This document shows, in pieces, positions 52,845-62,401 of a stretch of DNA of 64,000 nt. Position 1 is the first letter of the stretch. Each line of letters opens with the position of its first letter. The stretch comes from Gallionellaceae bacterium (GTDB lineage Bacteria > Pseudomonadota > Gammaproteobacteria > Burkholderiales > Thiobacillaceae), in the NCBI GenBank assembly GCA_028714735.1, contig JAQTLU010000009.1, positions 1-64,000 of the forward strand. Direction: 5' to 3'. The notes under the pieces are model-generated. The model searched no databases and was not told the origin of the DNA. It worked only from the letters and a program-made list of their open reading frames with translations. The position numbers and the translations under genes are program-made.

Positions 52845-53183
52845 TTAACCGGTTTCCCCGAAGGCATTCTTGAGCCAGGACAGGCGATCGCCCTCGAGCA
52901 GTACGGCATCAAAACGGCAGGGCGGGGGGCTGGCGAGGCCGGCCAGATAAAGCCGCGCGGCGTGCACGAGGCGTCCCTGCTTGGTTGCGGTAATGCTGGC
53001 GGCAGCGCCGCCGAAACGGTCATTCTTGCGTGCGCGTACCTCGACGAAGACCAGTGCGGCGCCGTCACGCATGATCAGGTCGATCTCGCCCCCCTTGCAG
53101 CGCCAGTTGCGCTCGACCAGATGTAGGCCCTGTTTCGATAGATAGACCGCCGCCGCCGCCTCGGCCGCCTTGCCGCGCTCCAT
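52845..53183 (-). CDS. UPF0102 endonuclease-fold protein YraN
   Basis: 112 aa from the ATG at 53183. Restriction-endonuclease-like core: [10 protein letters not shown] and VFVEVRARK (D/E-x-K). Function not settled in the family. Divergent from rsmI. Confidence 0.9.
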   Translation of the reverse strand: MERGKAAEAAAAVYLSKQGLHLVERNWRCKGGEIDLIMRDGAALVFVEVRARKNDRFGGAAASITATKQGRLVHAARLYLAGLASPPPCRFDAVLLEGDRLSWLKNAFGETG

Positions 53184-53247
53184 GCTGCCTCCCCGCCATT
53201 TGAAATTGGCTCTAAACTTGGAACACGCTAAACCTAAGCCGAAGTCC

Positions 53248-54117
53248 ATGCAAGCCAGTGAATTCCGTGCCCAGCCAGGCACCCTGTATATCGTCGCGAC
53301 GCCGATCGGCAACCTGCGCGACATCACCCTTCGAGCACTGGACATCCTGAAGACGGTCGATCTGGTCGCCGCCGAGGATACCCGGGTCAGCGGCGGACTG
53401 CTGTCGGCCTACGGCATTTCGGCCAAGCTGTTCGCCTGCCATGAACACAACGAACGCACGGCGGCGGCGGCTCTGGTGGATCAACTGCGCCAGGGCCGCT
53501 CGGTCGCCCTGGTCAGCGACGCCGGCACGCCGGGCATCTCCGATCCGGGTGCCGTGGTGGCGCGGGCGGTGCGCGAGGCCGGGCTCACGGTGGTGCCCCT
53601 GCCCGGCGCCAGCGCGGCCGCCACGGCGTTGTCGGCGGCCGGTCTGGCGGAGGGCCGTTGGCTGTTCCACGGCTTCCTGCCGCACAAGGCCGGCGAACGC
53701 CGGCGCGTGCTGGCAACCCTGGCCGGCCTGCCGCAGAGTTTGCTGTTCTATGAATCGCCGCACCGCATCCTGGAGACCGTGGCCGACCTGGCCACCGTGC
53801 TGGGCGGCGAGCGGCGGTTGTTCATCGCCCGCGAACTGACCAAACGCTTCGAGGAGTTCCATGACGGAGCCCTGGCGGAGGCAGTCGAATGGCTCCAGGG
53901 CGACGACAACCGCCAGCGCGGCGAATTCGTCCTCATCGTGTCCGGTTGTCCGGCCGAGGTCGATGCCGGCCTGGAAGAGGCCGGGCGGGTGCTGGAAATA
54001 CTGCTTGAAGACCTGCCGGCCAGCCAGGCCGCGCGCCTGGCGGCCCGGATCACCGGTGCGAAGAAAAATGCCCTGTATGATCTGGCCCAGCAACTGAAAT
54101 CGGATAGACCGGAATGA
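53248..54117 (+). CDS. rsmI: 16S rRNA (cytidine-1402-2'-O)-methyltransferase RsmI
   Basis: 289 aa from the ATG at 53248. Tetrapyrrole-methylase fold with [37 protein letters not shown] and YESPHRI. Overlaps pyrC by 4 bp. Confidence 0.96.
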   Translation: MQASEFRAQPGTLYIVATPIGNLRDITLRALDILKTVDLVAAEDTRVSGGLLSAYGISAKLFACHEHNERTAAAALVDQLRQGRSVALVSDAGTPGISDPGAVVARAVREAGLTVVPLPGASAAATALSAAGLAEGRWLFHGFLPHKAGERRRVLATLAGLPQSLLFYESPHRILETVADLATVLGGERRLFIARELTKRFEEFHDGALAEAVEWLQGDDNRQRGEFVLIVSGCPAEVDAGLEEAGRVLEILLEDLPASQAARLAARITGAKKNALYDLAQQLKSDRPE

Positions 54118-55175
54118 GCCAGACCCTGACCCTCACCCGCCCCGACGACTGGCACCTGCACCTGCGTGACGGCGAGGCGCTTGCCGCCGTGCTGGCGGAC
54201 ACCGCGCGCCAGTTCGGTCGTGCCATCGTCATGCCCAACCTGAAGCCGCCGGTGCGCAGCGTGGCCGAGGCGGCCGCCTACCGCGAGCGGATCCTTGCCG
54301 CACTACCCATTGGTACGAGCTTCGAGCCGCTGATGACGCTTTACCTCACTGACAACACCACGGCCGAGGAGGTCGCCAGGGCCAAAGCCAGCGGCTTCGT
54401 CCATGCCGTGAAGTATTACCCGGCCGGGGCGACCACCAATTCCGACTTCGGCGTCAGCCGGGTCGAGCAGGCCTGGCCGGCCATCGCGGCGATGGAGGAG
54501 TCCGGCGTGCCCCTGCTGGTGCATGGCGAAGCAACCGACCCCGAGGTCGACGTGTTCGACCGCGAGGCGGTGTTCATCGACCGGGTGTTGCAGCCGCTGC
54601 TGGTGCGCTTCCCCAGGCTGAAACTGGTCCTGGAGCACACCACCACCCGGCAGGGTGTCGAGTTCGTGCGCTCGGCCGGTGCCAACGTGGCCGCCACCCT
54701 GACCGCGCATCACCTGCTCTACAACCGCAACGCCATGTTCATGGGCGGCATCCGGCCACACTACTACTGTCTGCCGGTGCTCAAGCGCGAGCAGCACCGC
54801 CTGGCCCTGGTCGAGGCCGCCATCTCGGGCAATCCGAAGTTCTTCCTCGGCACCGATAGCGCCCCGCACGCCCAGTCGGCCAAGGAATGCGGCTGCGGCT
54901 GTGCCGGCATCTACACCGCGCATGCCGCCATCGAACTGTATGCCGAGGCCTTCGAGGCGGCCGGCGCGCTGGATCGGTTGGAGGGCTTTGCCGGTTTCCA
55001 TGGCGCGGATTTCTATGGTCTGTCACGCAACCGGGGTAAGATTACTCTGGTCAGGGAGCCGTGGCAGGTGCCGACCGAACTTGGCTTCGGGGCTGGCAAG
55101 CTGGTGCCGCTACGGGCTGGCGAGACCATGAAATGGAAAATAATGGAGGCCGAGGATGGCACAGCAACAAGATGA
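54114..55175 (+). CDS. pyrC: Dihydroorotase
   Basis: 353 aa class II dihydroorotase of pyrimidine biosynthesis. Zn ligands H14 and H16 (DDWHLHLRD), carboxylated Lys100 ([12 protein letters not shown]), and the HTTT/HH and GTDSAPH motifs downstream. Coupled to rsmI (ATGA) and overlapping the pilU start by 20 bp. Confidence 0.97.
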   Translation: MSQTLTLTRPDDWHLHLRDGEALAAVLADTARQFGRAIVMPNLKPPVRSVAEAAAYRERILAALPIGTSFEPLMTLYLTDNTTAEEVARAKASGFVHAVKYYPAGATTNSDFGVSRVEQAWPAIAAMEESGVPLLVHGEATDPEVDVFDREAVFIDRVLQPLLVRFPRLKLVLEHTTTRQGVEFVRSAGANVAATLTAHHLLYNRNAMFMGGIRPHYYCLPVLKREQHRLALVEAAISGNPKFFLGTDSAPHAQSAKECGCGCAGIYTAHAAIELYAEAFEAAGALDRLEGFAGFHGADFYGLSRNRGKITLVREPWQVPTELGFGAGKLVPLRAGETMKWKIMEAEDGTATR

Positions 55176-56292
55176 AAGTCCCTATTTCAAGTACGTCGTA
55201 GACCTGCTCAAGCTGCTCGTCGAAAAAGAGGGTTCCGACCTGTTCATCACGGTAGGCGCTCCGCCATCCTTCAAGATCTTTGGCGAGATGACCCCGGTCG
55301 GCAACAAGCCGGTCAGCCGCGAACAGTGCGAAGAAATCGTCTCGGCGGTGATGAACGAGAAACAGCGCGCCGAGTTTCGCGAGACCAAGGAATGCAATTT
55401 CGCCCTCAGCCTGTCCGGCATCGGCCGCTTCCGGATGAACGCCTACGTGCAGCGCGGTTCGGTCGGCATGGTGGCGCGGGTCATCACCATGGAAATACCC
55501 AAGCTGGAGGATTTGAACATCCCCACCTCGCTGTACAGCCTGGCCATGGAAAAGCGCGGCCTGGTGCTCATGGTCGGCGCCACCAGTTCGGGCAAGTCGA
55601 CCACCCTGGCGGCCATGATCGGCTACCGCAACCACAACTCCCGCGGTCACATCATCACCATCGAAGACCCGATCGAATACGTCCACCCGCACGATGGCTG
55701 CCTGATCATGCAGCGCGAGGTCGGGGTCGACACCGACAACTGGTTCGCGGCCCTGAAGAACACCCTACGCCAGGCCCCGGACGTGATCTTGATCGGCGAG
55801 ATCCGCGACCGCGACGGCATGGACTACGGCATCGCCTTCGCCGAGACCGGCCACCTCTGCCTGGCCACCCTGCACGCCAACAACGCCAACCAGGCGCTCG
55901 ACCGGATCATCAACTTCTTCCCCATGGACCGGCGCTCGCAGCTGTTGATGGATCTGTCGCTCAACCTCAAGGCGATCATTTCGCAGCGCCTGATCCCGAG
56001 GATCGGCGGCGGCCGGATTCCGGCGGTGGAAATCATGATCTGCACGCCGCTGATCTCCGACCTCGTCCTCAAGGGCGAGGTGCACGAGATCAAGCCGATC
56101 ATGGCCAAGTCGCGCGACCTCGGCATGCAGACCTTCGACCAGTCCTTGTTCGACCTCTGCGTCTCCGGCCAGATCGAGCCGGAGGTGGCGCTGCGCTATG
56201 CCGACTCGCCCAACGACCTGCGTTTGACACTCAAACTGAGCGGCGGCGATCCGTTCAAGGACGGCAGCCCGTCCGGCCTGGAGATTGTCTGA
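55156..56292 (+). CDS. pilU: Type IV pilus retraction ATPase PilU
   Basis: 378 aa. Walker [10 protein letters not shown] at 141-149, Asp box EDPIEYVH, Walker B LIGEIRD, His box [14 protein letters not shown]. The N-terminal half and length match PilU rather than PilT. Accessory to PilT in retraction; pilT is not in the window. Confidence 0.93.
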   Translation: MAQQQDESPYFKYVVDLLKLLVEKEGSDLFITVGAPPSFKIFGEMTPVGNKPVSREQCEEIVSAVMNEKQRAEFRETKECNFALSLSGIGRFRMNAYVQRGSVGMVARVITMEIPKLEDLNIPTSLYSLAMEKRGLVLMVGATSSGKSTTLAAMIGYRNHNSRGHIITIEDPIEYVHPHDGCLIMQREVGVDTDNWFAALKNTLRQAPDVILIGEIRDRDGMDYGIAFAETGHLCLATLHANNANQALDRIINFFPMDRRSQLLMDLSLNLKAIISQRLIPRIGGGRIPAVEIMICTPLISDLVLKGEVHEIKPIMAKSRDLGMQTFDQSLFDLCVSGQIEPEVALRYADSPNDLRLTLKLSGGDPFKDGSPSGLEIV

Positions 56293-56301
56293 GCGCGCGG
56301 C

Positions 56302-57186
56302 TCAGAGCCGGTTCACGGACGCCCCTTCGAAAAGCCCGTCGCGGTAATCCCGCAGGGTCCGCTGGATTTCCTCGGCCGTGTTCATGATGAACGGCCCGTA
56401 CTGCGCGATCGGTTCGGCCAGGGGTTTGCCGGCGACGATCAGCAGGCGCGACGCCTCCTTCGCGTCGATGACGACGGCGTCGGCACCATCGTTGTCGAGT
56501 ATCGCCATGTGGCGGTCCGGTATCATCGTGCCGGCGATGCTCACGCCGCCCCGGTAGGTGTAGGTGAAGGCATTGTGGCCGGCCGGAATCGGCTGCGTGA
56601 ATCGGCTGTTGGCGGGCATGTGCACGTCCAGATACAGCGGTTCGGTGTCCGGCCGCTCGACCGCGCCGGCCGTGCCGTGGCTGGCGCCGGCGATGATCCG
56701 GACCCGGACACCGTCCGCGTTGGTGAATTCCGGAATGGCTTCCGGCGGGATATCGCGATAGCTGGGCGCTACCATCTTGTTCCTGGCCGGGAGGTTGAGC
56801 CAAAGCTGGAAGCCCTCCATCAGACCATCCTCCTGCTCGGGCAATTCGGAATGGATCAGGCCGCCGCCAGCGGTCATCCACTGCGCGCCGCCCGGGCCCA
56901 GCAGTCCCTCGTTGCCGACGCTGTCGCGATGCCGCATGCGCCCGGCGATCATGTAGGTGACGGTCTCAAAGCCGCGATGCGGATGATCGGGAAAGCCGGC
57001 CATGTAGTCGTCCGGGTTGTCATTGCGGAAGGCATCCAGCATGAGAAACGGATCGAGCCGGCGTTGCAGGTCCTGGGTCAGTACCCGGGTAAGTTTGACG
57101 CCGGCGCCATCGGACGTCGGCAGGCCCCGAACCAGGCGTTCGACGGCCCTGGATGGCGCGGACGTAGTCCTTGGATTCATGGTCAT
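56302..57186 (-). CDS. Pirin family protein
   Basis: 294 aa bicupin; metal-ligand pattern H68-x-H70 (DHPHRGFETV) and H112-x-E114 (IHSE). Pirins are quercetinase-like or transcription co-factors. AGGAGAG precedes the ATG at 57186. Divergently placed beside the azoreductase operon and likely co-transcribed with it (10-bp gap). Confidence 0.9.
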   Translation of the reverse strand: MTMNPRTTSAPSRAVERLVRGLPTSDGAGVKLTRVLTQDLQRRLDPFLMLDAFRNDNPDDYMAGFPDHPHRGFETVTYMIAGRMRHRDSVGNEGLLGPGGAQWMTAGGGLIHSELPEQEDGLMEGFQLWLNLPARNKMVAPSYRDIPPEAIPEFTNADGVRVRIIAGASHGTAGAVERPDTEPLYLDVHMPANSRFTQPIPAGHNAFTYTYRGGVSIAGTMIPDRHMAILDNDGADAVVIDAKEASRLLIVAGKPLAEPIAQYGPFIMNTAEEIQRTLRDYRDGLFEGASVNRL

Positions 57187-57196
57187 GGCTCTCTCC

Positions 57197-57799
57197 TCAC
57201 CAAACCGTCAGCGCGTCGATCCGGGCCTGGGCCTCGGCGAGCGCGCGATCGGCCGACGCCTGGCCCATGGCCAGGCCTTCGGCGTAGACGAATTCGATGT
57301 CGGTCATGCCGAGGAAGCCTAGGATATTCCTCAAGTACGGCACCTGGGAATCCGCCGGGGTGTCCCGGTATAGGCCGCCGCGCGCCAGCGCCGCGTAGAC
57401 CTTCTTGCCCTTGAGCAGTCCCTCCGGGCCCGCTTCGGTGTAACGGAAGGTCACCCCGGCCCGGGCGATGGCGTCGATCCAGGCCTTGAGTTGTACCGGC
57501 ACGCCGAAGTTGTACATAGGCACGCCGAGCACCAGGATATCGGCGGATTGCATCTGGGCGATCAAAGCGTCGTCCAGCGCCACCCGCGCGGCCTGCTCGG
57601 GCGTGCGCCGGTCGGCCGGCGTAAACAGTGCGCCGAGGGACGGCTCGTCGAGCACCGGGTGCGGGTCGCGGGCCAGGTCGCGGACCTCGGCCTGGACATC
57701 GGCATGGAGGTCCCTCAGGCGCGCGGTGATCGCGTCGGCCAGCAGGGTGGAGTTGGCGCCTGAGGATCGGGCGCTGGCGTTGATCTGCAGAATCTTCAT
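57197..57799 (-). CDS. azoR: FMN-dependent NADH-azoreductase
   Basis: 200 aa flavodoxin-like quinone/azo reductase. FMN-binding [12 protein letters not shown] and [16 protein letters not shown]. With the pirin gene it forms a unit divergent from a LysR regulator, a common quinone or electrophile stress arrangement. Confidence 0.9.
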   Translation of the reverse strand: MKILQINASARSSGANSTLLADAITARLRDLHADVQAEVRDLARDPHPVLDEPSLGALFTPADRRTPEQAARVALDDALIAQMQSADILVLGVPMYNFGVPVQLKAWIDAIARAGVTFRYTEAGPEGLLKGKKVYAALARGGLYRDTPADSQVPYLRNILGFLGMTDIEFVYAEGLAMGQASADRALAEAQARIDALTVW

Positions 57800-57906
57800 G
57801 ATGGTTATCTCCTGTTCCGGTTGCACAAGGCCATTGGCTGCAATGGCCGGTGAGGCCACTGTATTACCGATCAATATGGGCCGGAAGCCATCAAAATGGC
57901 TATCAT

Positions 57907-57924
57907 CGTTCCATTGATGGAACG
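57907..57924. promoter_or_regulatory. Palindromic operator between azoR and lysR
   Basis: CGTTCCATTGATGGAACG, a perfect dyad (8-bp arms, TG centre) 13 bp before the LysR ATG, in the 137-bp divergent gap. A likely binding site of the adjacent LysR protein; if so it would autoregulate its own gene. Confidence 0.6.
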
Positions 57925-57936
57925 TAAGCGTGGCCC

Positions 57937-58830
57937 ATGGACCTCGATGCCAACGATCTCATCCTGTTCGCCCACATCATCGACGCCGGCAGTTTCTCGC
58001 GCGCCGCAGAACGGACGGGACTGCCGAAGTCGACCCTGTCGCGCCGCATCACCGGGCTGGAGAACCGGCTGGGCGGGCGGCTGCTGATACGCGGCACGCG
58101 TCGCCTGACCATTACCGAATTGGGTGAGGGCATACTGGACCACGCGCGCCACCTGCGCGAGGAAACCCAGGCTGCTGCCGCCCTGGCCCAGCACAGCCAG
58201 GCCACCCCGCGCGGCAGCCTGCGGGTCTCCTTTCCGCCCGATTTCGTGGAATTGGACCTGGTGCCGTTCCTGTTCCAGTTCACCGCCAGTTACCCCGAGG
58301 TGCGCCTGGAACTCGATCTGTCGCCGCGCCGCGTCGACCTGATCGCCGAGCGCTTCGACCTGGCCGTGCGAATCGCGGCCCGGTTGCCTGATGACAGCAC
58401 CCTGGTCGCGCGCCGCCTGACCGTCCTGAGCGGCGGCCTCTATGCCAGCCCGGCCTACCTGGCCCGCCATGGCGAGCCGACCAGTCCGGCCGAACTGCTG
58501 GAACACATCGGCCTGCGCATGATCGACAGCCTGGGCGAGCCACTGCCCTGGTTGCTGAGCAAAGGCGTGGAACGCTGGCAAGGCTTGCTGGACGGTCCGC
58601 TGGCGGCCAACTCGGTCGGCTTGCAGCGCACCCTGGCGGTCCACGCCATGGGCATCGCCGGTCTGGCAGAGCGCTTTGCCAGCCCCATGGTCGAGCAGGG
58701 GTTGCTAAAACGCGTGTTGTCTGAATGGCAATTGCCGACCGTGACCGTGTGGTGCGTCACCCCCGGTCGGCGCCTGTTGCCGGCGCGTACCCTGGCGTTT
58801 ATCGAGATGATCAAGGCGGCACTGGCTTAG
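57937..58830 (+). CDS. LysR-type transcriptional regulator
   Basis: 297 aa. N-terminal winged HTH (about 1-60, [35 protein letters not shown]) and a substrate-binding domain from about 90. Divergent from azoR and pirin, so it likely regulates them. Confidence 0.93.
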   Translation: MDLDANDLILFAHIIDAGSFSRAAERTGLPKSTLSRRITGLENRLGGRLLIRGTRRLTITELGEGILDHARHLREETQAAAALAQHSQATPRGSLRVSFPPDFVELDLVPFLFQFTASYPEVRLELDLSPRRVDLIAERFDLAVRIAARLPDDSTLVARRLTVLSGGLYASPAYLARHGEPTSPAELLEHIGLRMIDSLGEPLPWLLSKGVERWQGLLDGPLAANSVGLQRTLAVHAMGIAGLAERFASPMVEQGLLKRVLSEWQLPTVTVWCVTPGRRLLPARTLAFIEMIKAALA

Positions 58831-58909
58831 CGTTGTCGAGACGGGCCAAGCGGATAGCGTCGGCCGGCGGAATTCGGGCAGGCACGGTTTCCGGACCGGG
58901 AGACGCCTT

Positions 58910-59161
58910 TCAGGGTGGCCGCCTATCCCATGTCTGGGTCCGCCCGAATAGGGATAGCCCGAGGTAGCCACGCAGTTCGAGGTGTTCACCGTCGTTGGTG
59001 ACTGTCATGCGGGCACGGTAAATGGTCCCGCTCTCCGGGTCGGCGACGTGGCCGTCATCCCAGCGTTCTCCCGTCCTGCTCATGTCCCAGAGTATTTCCA
59101 AGCCGGCCAGGAGCCTGCCTTTCTGTTCGCCCGGATACGCGAAGCATTTCTGGTGCGGCAA
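58910..59161 (-). pseudogene. DUF2147 protein remnant (N-terminus missing)
   Basis: 83 codons from a TTG at 59161. The sequence LLAGLEILWDM, then DPESGTIYRARMTV, then LELRGYLGLSLFGRTQTW matches the C-terminal half of DUF2147 proteins. The usual signal peptide and first half (about 50-60 residues) are missing, and the ketoacyl-synthase stop lies just upstream at 59167. It looks truncated, although expression as a small protein cannot be excluded. Confidence 0.55.
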
Positions 59162-59166
59162 GTCGA

Positions 59167-60408
59167 TCAGGCGGACCGGAACGCCAGGACGGCATTGCTG
59201 CCGCCAAACGCGAACGAATTGGATAGCGCGGCGCGAATCCGGAAACCGGTTTCGGCCCGCGTGACATGATGCAATCCGGCGCAGGCGGGGTCGAGCGTGT
59301 CAAGAAACGCGGTCGGCGGTACGGACTGTCGACGCAACGCCAGCGCGGTGACAATGGCCTCGACGATACCCGTGGCGCCCATCAGGTGCCCGTGCATCGA
59401 CTTGGTCGCGCTGACCGCCACGTCGGGCGCATGTTTGCCGAATACCTTGCGCAACGCCTCGGTTTCGGCGACATCCTCCTCCCTGGTTGCCGTGCCATGG
59501 GCGTTGACGTAATCGATGTCGGCCGGGTTCAGTCCGGCGTCGTCGATCGCCGCCCGCATGGCGCGAACCTGACCTGTCGGGTCAGGCCGGCTCAGGTGAG
59601 TGTGGTCGCAACTGGTCCCGAATCCGGCCAGCTCCGCATGGATGTCCGCTCCGCGCGCGACGGCGTGCTGCCAATCCTCAAGGACCATGGCGCCGGCGCC
59701 TTCCGAAAGGACGAGGCCGCGGCGATCGGAATGGAAGGGGCGACAAACCGCGTGGGCCGTGTCTTCATCGCCCGGGGCAAGTACCTGTAACGACTCCCAG
59801 GCACGGATGACGCCGTAAGTCAGCGGCGTTTCCGAACCGCCCGCCAGCGCGATGGGTGCTTCGCCGGAGCGCACGCGGCGGAACGCCTCGCCGAGGGCGA
59901 TCGCGGAGGAGGCGCAGGCCACGGAGTAGGTGAAATTCGCGCCACCCAGGCCGAGCGCCATGCCGATATGGGAAGCGGCCGCATTGTTCATGCCCAGGAT
60001 CACCGACAGCGGGGAAATGCGTGGACGGGCGCGCAGGAACAGATCCTGATAGCCGCGCTCGACGGTCGACGTGCCTCCCCCTCCCGTCCCCCAGAACACG
60101 CCGATGTCGTCGTGGTCGATGCCTGACGCGAAGTCGAGACCCGCGTCGTTCCAGGCCGACAAGGCCGCCGCCGTGCCGATTTGACTGTAGCGGTCCATGC
60201 CATTGGCCCGCGCGCGGCCGAGCGCGGCGACGGCGTCGAAGTACTCGCAGCGTCCGGCTGGGATGGCCACGGGGCCGGGCGCGCCGTTGGGCGAGTGGAC
60301 CTTGAGCGCGGATTCGCCATGCATCAGGGCGTCGAAAAATGCCGCCACCTCCATGCCGTGCGGGACGACGACGCCAAGACCGGTTATCGCCACCTTGCGG
60401 TGCATCAC
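59167..60408 (-). CDS. Beta-ketoacyl-ACP synthase (KAS II type)
   Basis: 413 aa. Catalytic Cys165 (SVACASS), His304 (NAHGTAT) and His341 (KSMHGHLMGA), plus NSFAFGGSN. A condensing enzyme in a small cluster with its own ACP, outside a normal fatty-acid operon (no fabD, fabG or fabH here), so a specialised acyl product is likely. Overlaps the ACP gene by 4 bp. Confidence 0.9.
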   Translation of the reverse strand: MMHRKVAITGLGVVVPHGMEVAAFFDALMHGESALKVHSPNGAPGPVAIPAGRCEYFDAVAALGRARANGMDRYSQIGTAAALSAWNDAGLDFASGIDHDDIGVFWGTGGGGTSTVERGYQDLFLRARPRISPLSVILGMNNAAASHIGMALGLGGANFTYSVACASSAIALGEAFRRVRSGEAPIALAGGSETPLTYGVIRAWESLQVLAPGDEDTAHAVCRPFHSDRRGLVLSEGAGAMVLEDWQHAVARGADIHAELAGFGTSCDHTHLSRPDPTGQVRAMRAAIDDAGLNPADIDYVNAHGTATREEDVAETEALRKVFGKHAPDVAVSATKSMHGHLMGATGIVEAIVTALALRRQSVPPTAFLDTLDPACAGLHHVTRAETGFRIRAALSNSFAFGGSNAVLAFRSA

Positions 60409-60671
60409 GCCGCCACCTCCCGGGGCGCCATCAATTCAGGCTGGGCGTTGAGCGACTTGTCGACGATCGCCAGCAGATCGGCGACCGTCTTGGGGGCCGG
60501 GAAATCCTCGGCTGGGCGAAAGCCGGTCTTGTCCTCGATGTCGAACAACAGTTCGATCAGTCCCAGCGAGTCGACCCCCATGGTTTCGAGAATCGCGTCA
60601 GGCGTGATGGATTCGGTCGGGACGTCGAAACGGTCATGCAAGGTTGCCCGGATGAAATCAAGAGTATTCAT
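60405..60671 (-). CDS. Acyl carrier protein
   Basis: 88 aa. Phosphopantetheine attachment Ser35 in GVDSLGLIELLFDIED. Dedicated ACP of the cluster, between the hydrolase and the ketoacyl synthase. Confidence 0.92.
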   Translation of the reverse strand: MNTLDFIRATLHDRFDVPTESITPDAILETMGVDSLGLIELLFDIEDKTGFRPAEDFPAPKTVADLLAIVDKSLNAQPELMAPREVAA

Positions 60672-60682
60672 GTGATGGCTCC

Positions 60683-61549
60683 TTAACGTGCGTTGGCAAT
60701 TGAGACCACCAGGCCGGTGGCCGCGGGTTTTTCGCGCTTCTTGATCGCGATGCTGGCGAGGAAATGCCGGATTTCGTCGAGAACCCGGTCCTTTTCCCGG
60801 TCCAGGGTGATCATGTGGTAGCTGTCCCGGAGCATCACCAGGCGTGAATCGCGGGAGCCCAGGTGACGCAGCACGTATTCGGCGTTGCGTGGCGAGGACA
60901 TTTCATCCTCGATGGCGTGCAGTATCAGGGCCGGTGCTTCGATGCTCGGAAGGGCGTTCCGGACCGAGAGGTAAAGCCGCCGGGCTTCGATCAGACTGCG
61001 TGCGGAAAGCGTCGAGGAGCCCGCCATCGAGGACTCGGCGTGGTTCATTTCACGGGCGATCCAGGAACGCATCCGCTCATCCTTGACGCCGTAGGGTGCA
61101 CCTTCCCGGAAGCTGTAGCGCTCGCCGAACGGGACATGAGCGGCCAGAGGCAAAAGAATGCGGTACCAAGGTAGGCTCCAGCCGTCGTACATCAGGGTGA
61201 CCGACATGGCGATGATGCCGGCGATCTTGTCGTCCCGAAGCGCCGCCAGTTGGAGGGCCAGCGTGGCGCCGATGCACAAGCCGCCCACGATAACGTGTTC
61301 ATGTCGCTCCCGGACCCGGTCAAACTCATCGACCGCCTGGCGCACCCAGTCCTGGCTGTCGGTGATATGGCGATGCCGGCCTTGGCCGTCGTCACCATAT
61401 CCGGGCAGGTAAGGTAGATAGACGCTGTATCCGGCGCGCTGAAGCCCACGCCCCAGCATCAGCAGCTCCAGGGGTGAACTGGACAGGCCGTGGAACAGAA
61501 GGATGGCGGTATTGCCGCCGGGGTAGCTGATCGATTTGAACATTTCCAT
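60683..61549 (-). CDS. Alpha/beta hydrolase with cysteine nucleophile elbow
   Basis: 288 aa from the ATG at 61549 (61543 is an alternative). Oxyanion segment FHGLSSSP; the elbow reads G-L-C-I-G at 90-94, so the nucleophile is Cys92 instead of Ser; acid Asp215 and His245 complete the triad. Cys nucleophiles occur in dienelactone-hydrolase-like enzymes. In this context a thioesterase or acyltransferase acting on acyl-ACP is plausible, but this is inference. Confidence 0.85.
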   Translation of the reverse strand: MEMFKSISYPGGNTAILLFHGLSSSPLELLMLGRGLQRAGYSVYLPYLPGYGDDGQGRHRHITDSQDWVRQAVDEFDRVRERHEHVIVGGLCIGATLALQLAALRDDKIAGIIAMSVTLMYDGWSLPWYRILLPLAAHVPFGERYSFREGAPYGVKDERMRSWIAREMNHAESSMAGSSTLSARSLIEARRLYLSVRNALPSIEAPALILHAIEDEMSSPRNAEYVLRHLGSRDSRLVMLRDSYHMITLDREKDRVLDEIRHFLASIAIKKREKPAATGLVVSIANAR

Positions 61550-61714
61550 CTCTGAATGGTTCTCTGGCCGCGGCAGGCCGGCCTCGCGCGGACGACGCGT
61601 CGCCGCGGGCTTCCGGAAAGCGGTTGGCGGTTCATTTTGCAGGCGGCCACTTGTGGCAAACTGCGATTGCACTCTGCGTGCGCTACCTTTCATGAACCTT
61701 TCTTGGAATCCTGG

Positions 61715-62401
61715 ATGCGTTTGCTGCTGGTCGAGGACGACGCGCCTCTCGCTGAAGGCCTGGTCGAGGCGCTCAGCCAATCTGGCTACGTGCTGGACTG
61801 GATGCCCACCGGCGAGGCGGCGGATACCGCATTGGTGACCCAGGACTATGACGCCGTCGTGCTCGATTTGAATCTGCCGGCCATGAGCGGCTTCGAGGTA
61901 CTGCGCCGCTTGCGTGCCAGGAGGAAGGAGGTGCCGGTACTCATCCTGTCGGCCCGCGAGGGGCACGAGGCGAGAGTGGTGGGTCTCGATCTCGGCGCCG
62001 ACGACTACCTCATCAAGCCCTTCAACCTGCGGGAACTGGAGGCCCGGTTGCGTGCCCTGATCCGCAGGAGCACGGGCCGCTCCGCGTCCCGCTTCGCACT
62101 CGGGGCGCTGGTTCTCGACGGTGTGGCCCGGCGGGTCGAACTCAATGGCAGCCCTGTCGAGCTGACATCACGGGAATACGGAATTCTGGAGATATTGATG
62201 CTGCGAAGCGGCCATGTCGTCGCCAAGCGCTTCCTGTCCGAGCGCTTGTGCGAATGGGGTGAGGAAATGTCGGATTCGGCCGTCGAGATCCATATCCATC
62301 GGCTGCGGAAAAAGCTGGAGGCCAGCAGCGTGGCGATCCGGACCCTGCGTGGATTCGGTTACCTCATGGAGGTGCAGGATGGTCAGAAGCCTGCGGGCTA
62401 A
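61715..62401 (+). CDS. OmpR-family response regulator
   Basis: 228 aa from the ATG at 61715. Receiver domain with phospho-acceptor Asp51 (DAVVLDLNLP) and Lys (DYLIKPF); C-terminal winged-helix with EIHIHRLRKKL and RGFGYLME. Resembles QseB/TctD. Overlaps the kinase gene by 23 bp. Divergent from the acyl-ACP cluster, which it may control. Confidence 0.93.
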   Translation: MRLLLVEDDAPLAEGLVEALSQSGYVLDWMPTGEAADTALVTQDYDAVVLDLNLPAMSGFEVLRRLRARRKEVPVLILSAREGHEARVVGLDLGADDYLIKPFNLRELEARLRALIRRSTGRSASRFALGALVLDGVARRVELNGSPVELTSREYGILEILMLRSGHVVAKRFLSERLCEWGEEMSDSAVEIHIHRLRKKLEASSVAIRTLRGFGYLMEVQDGQKPAG

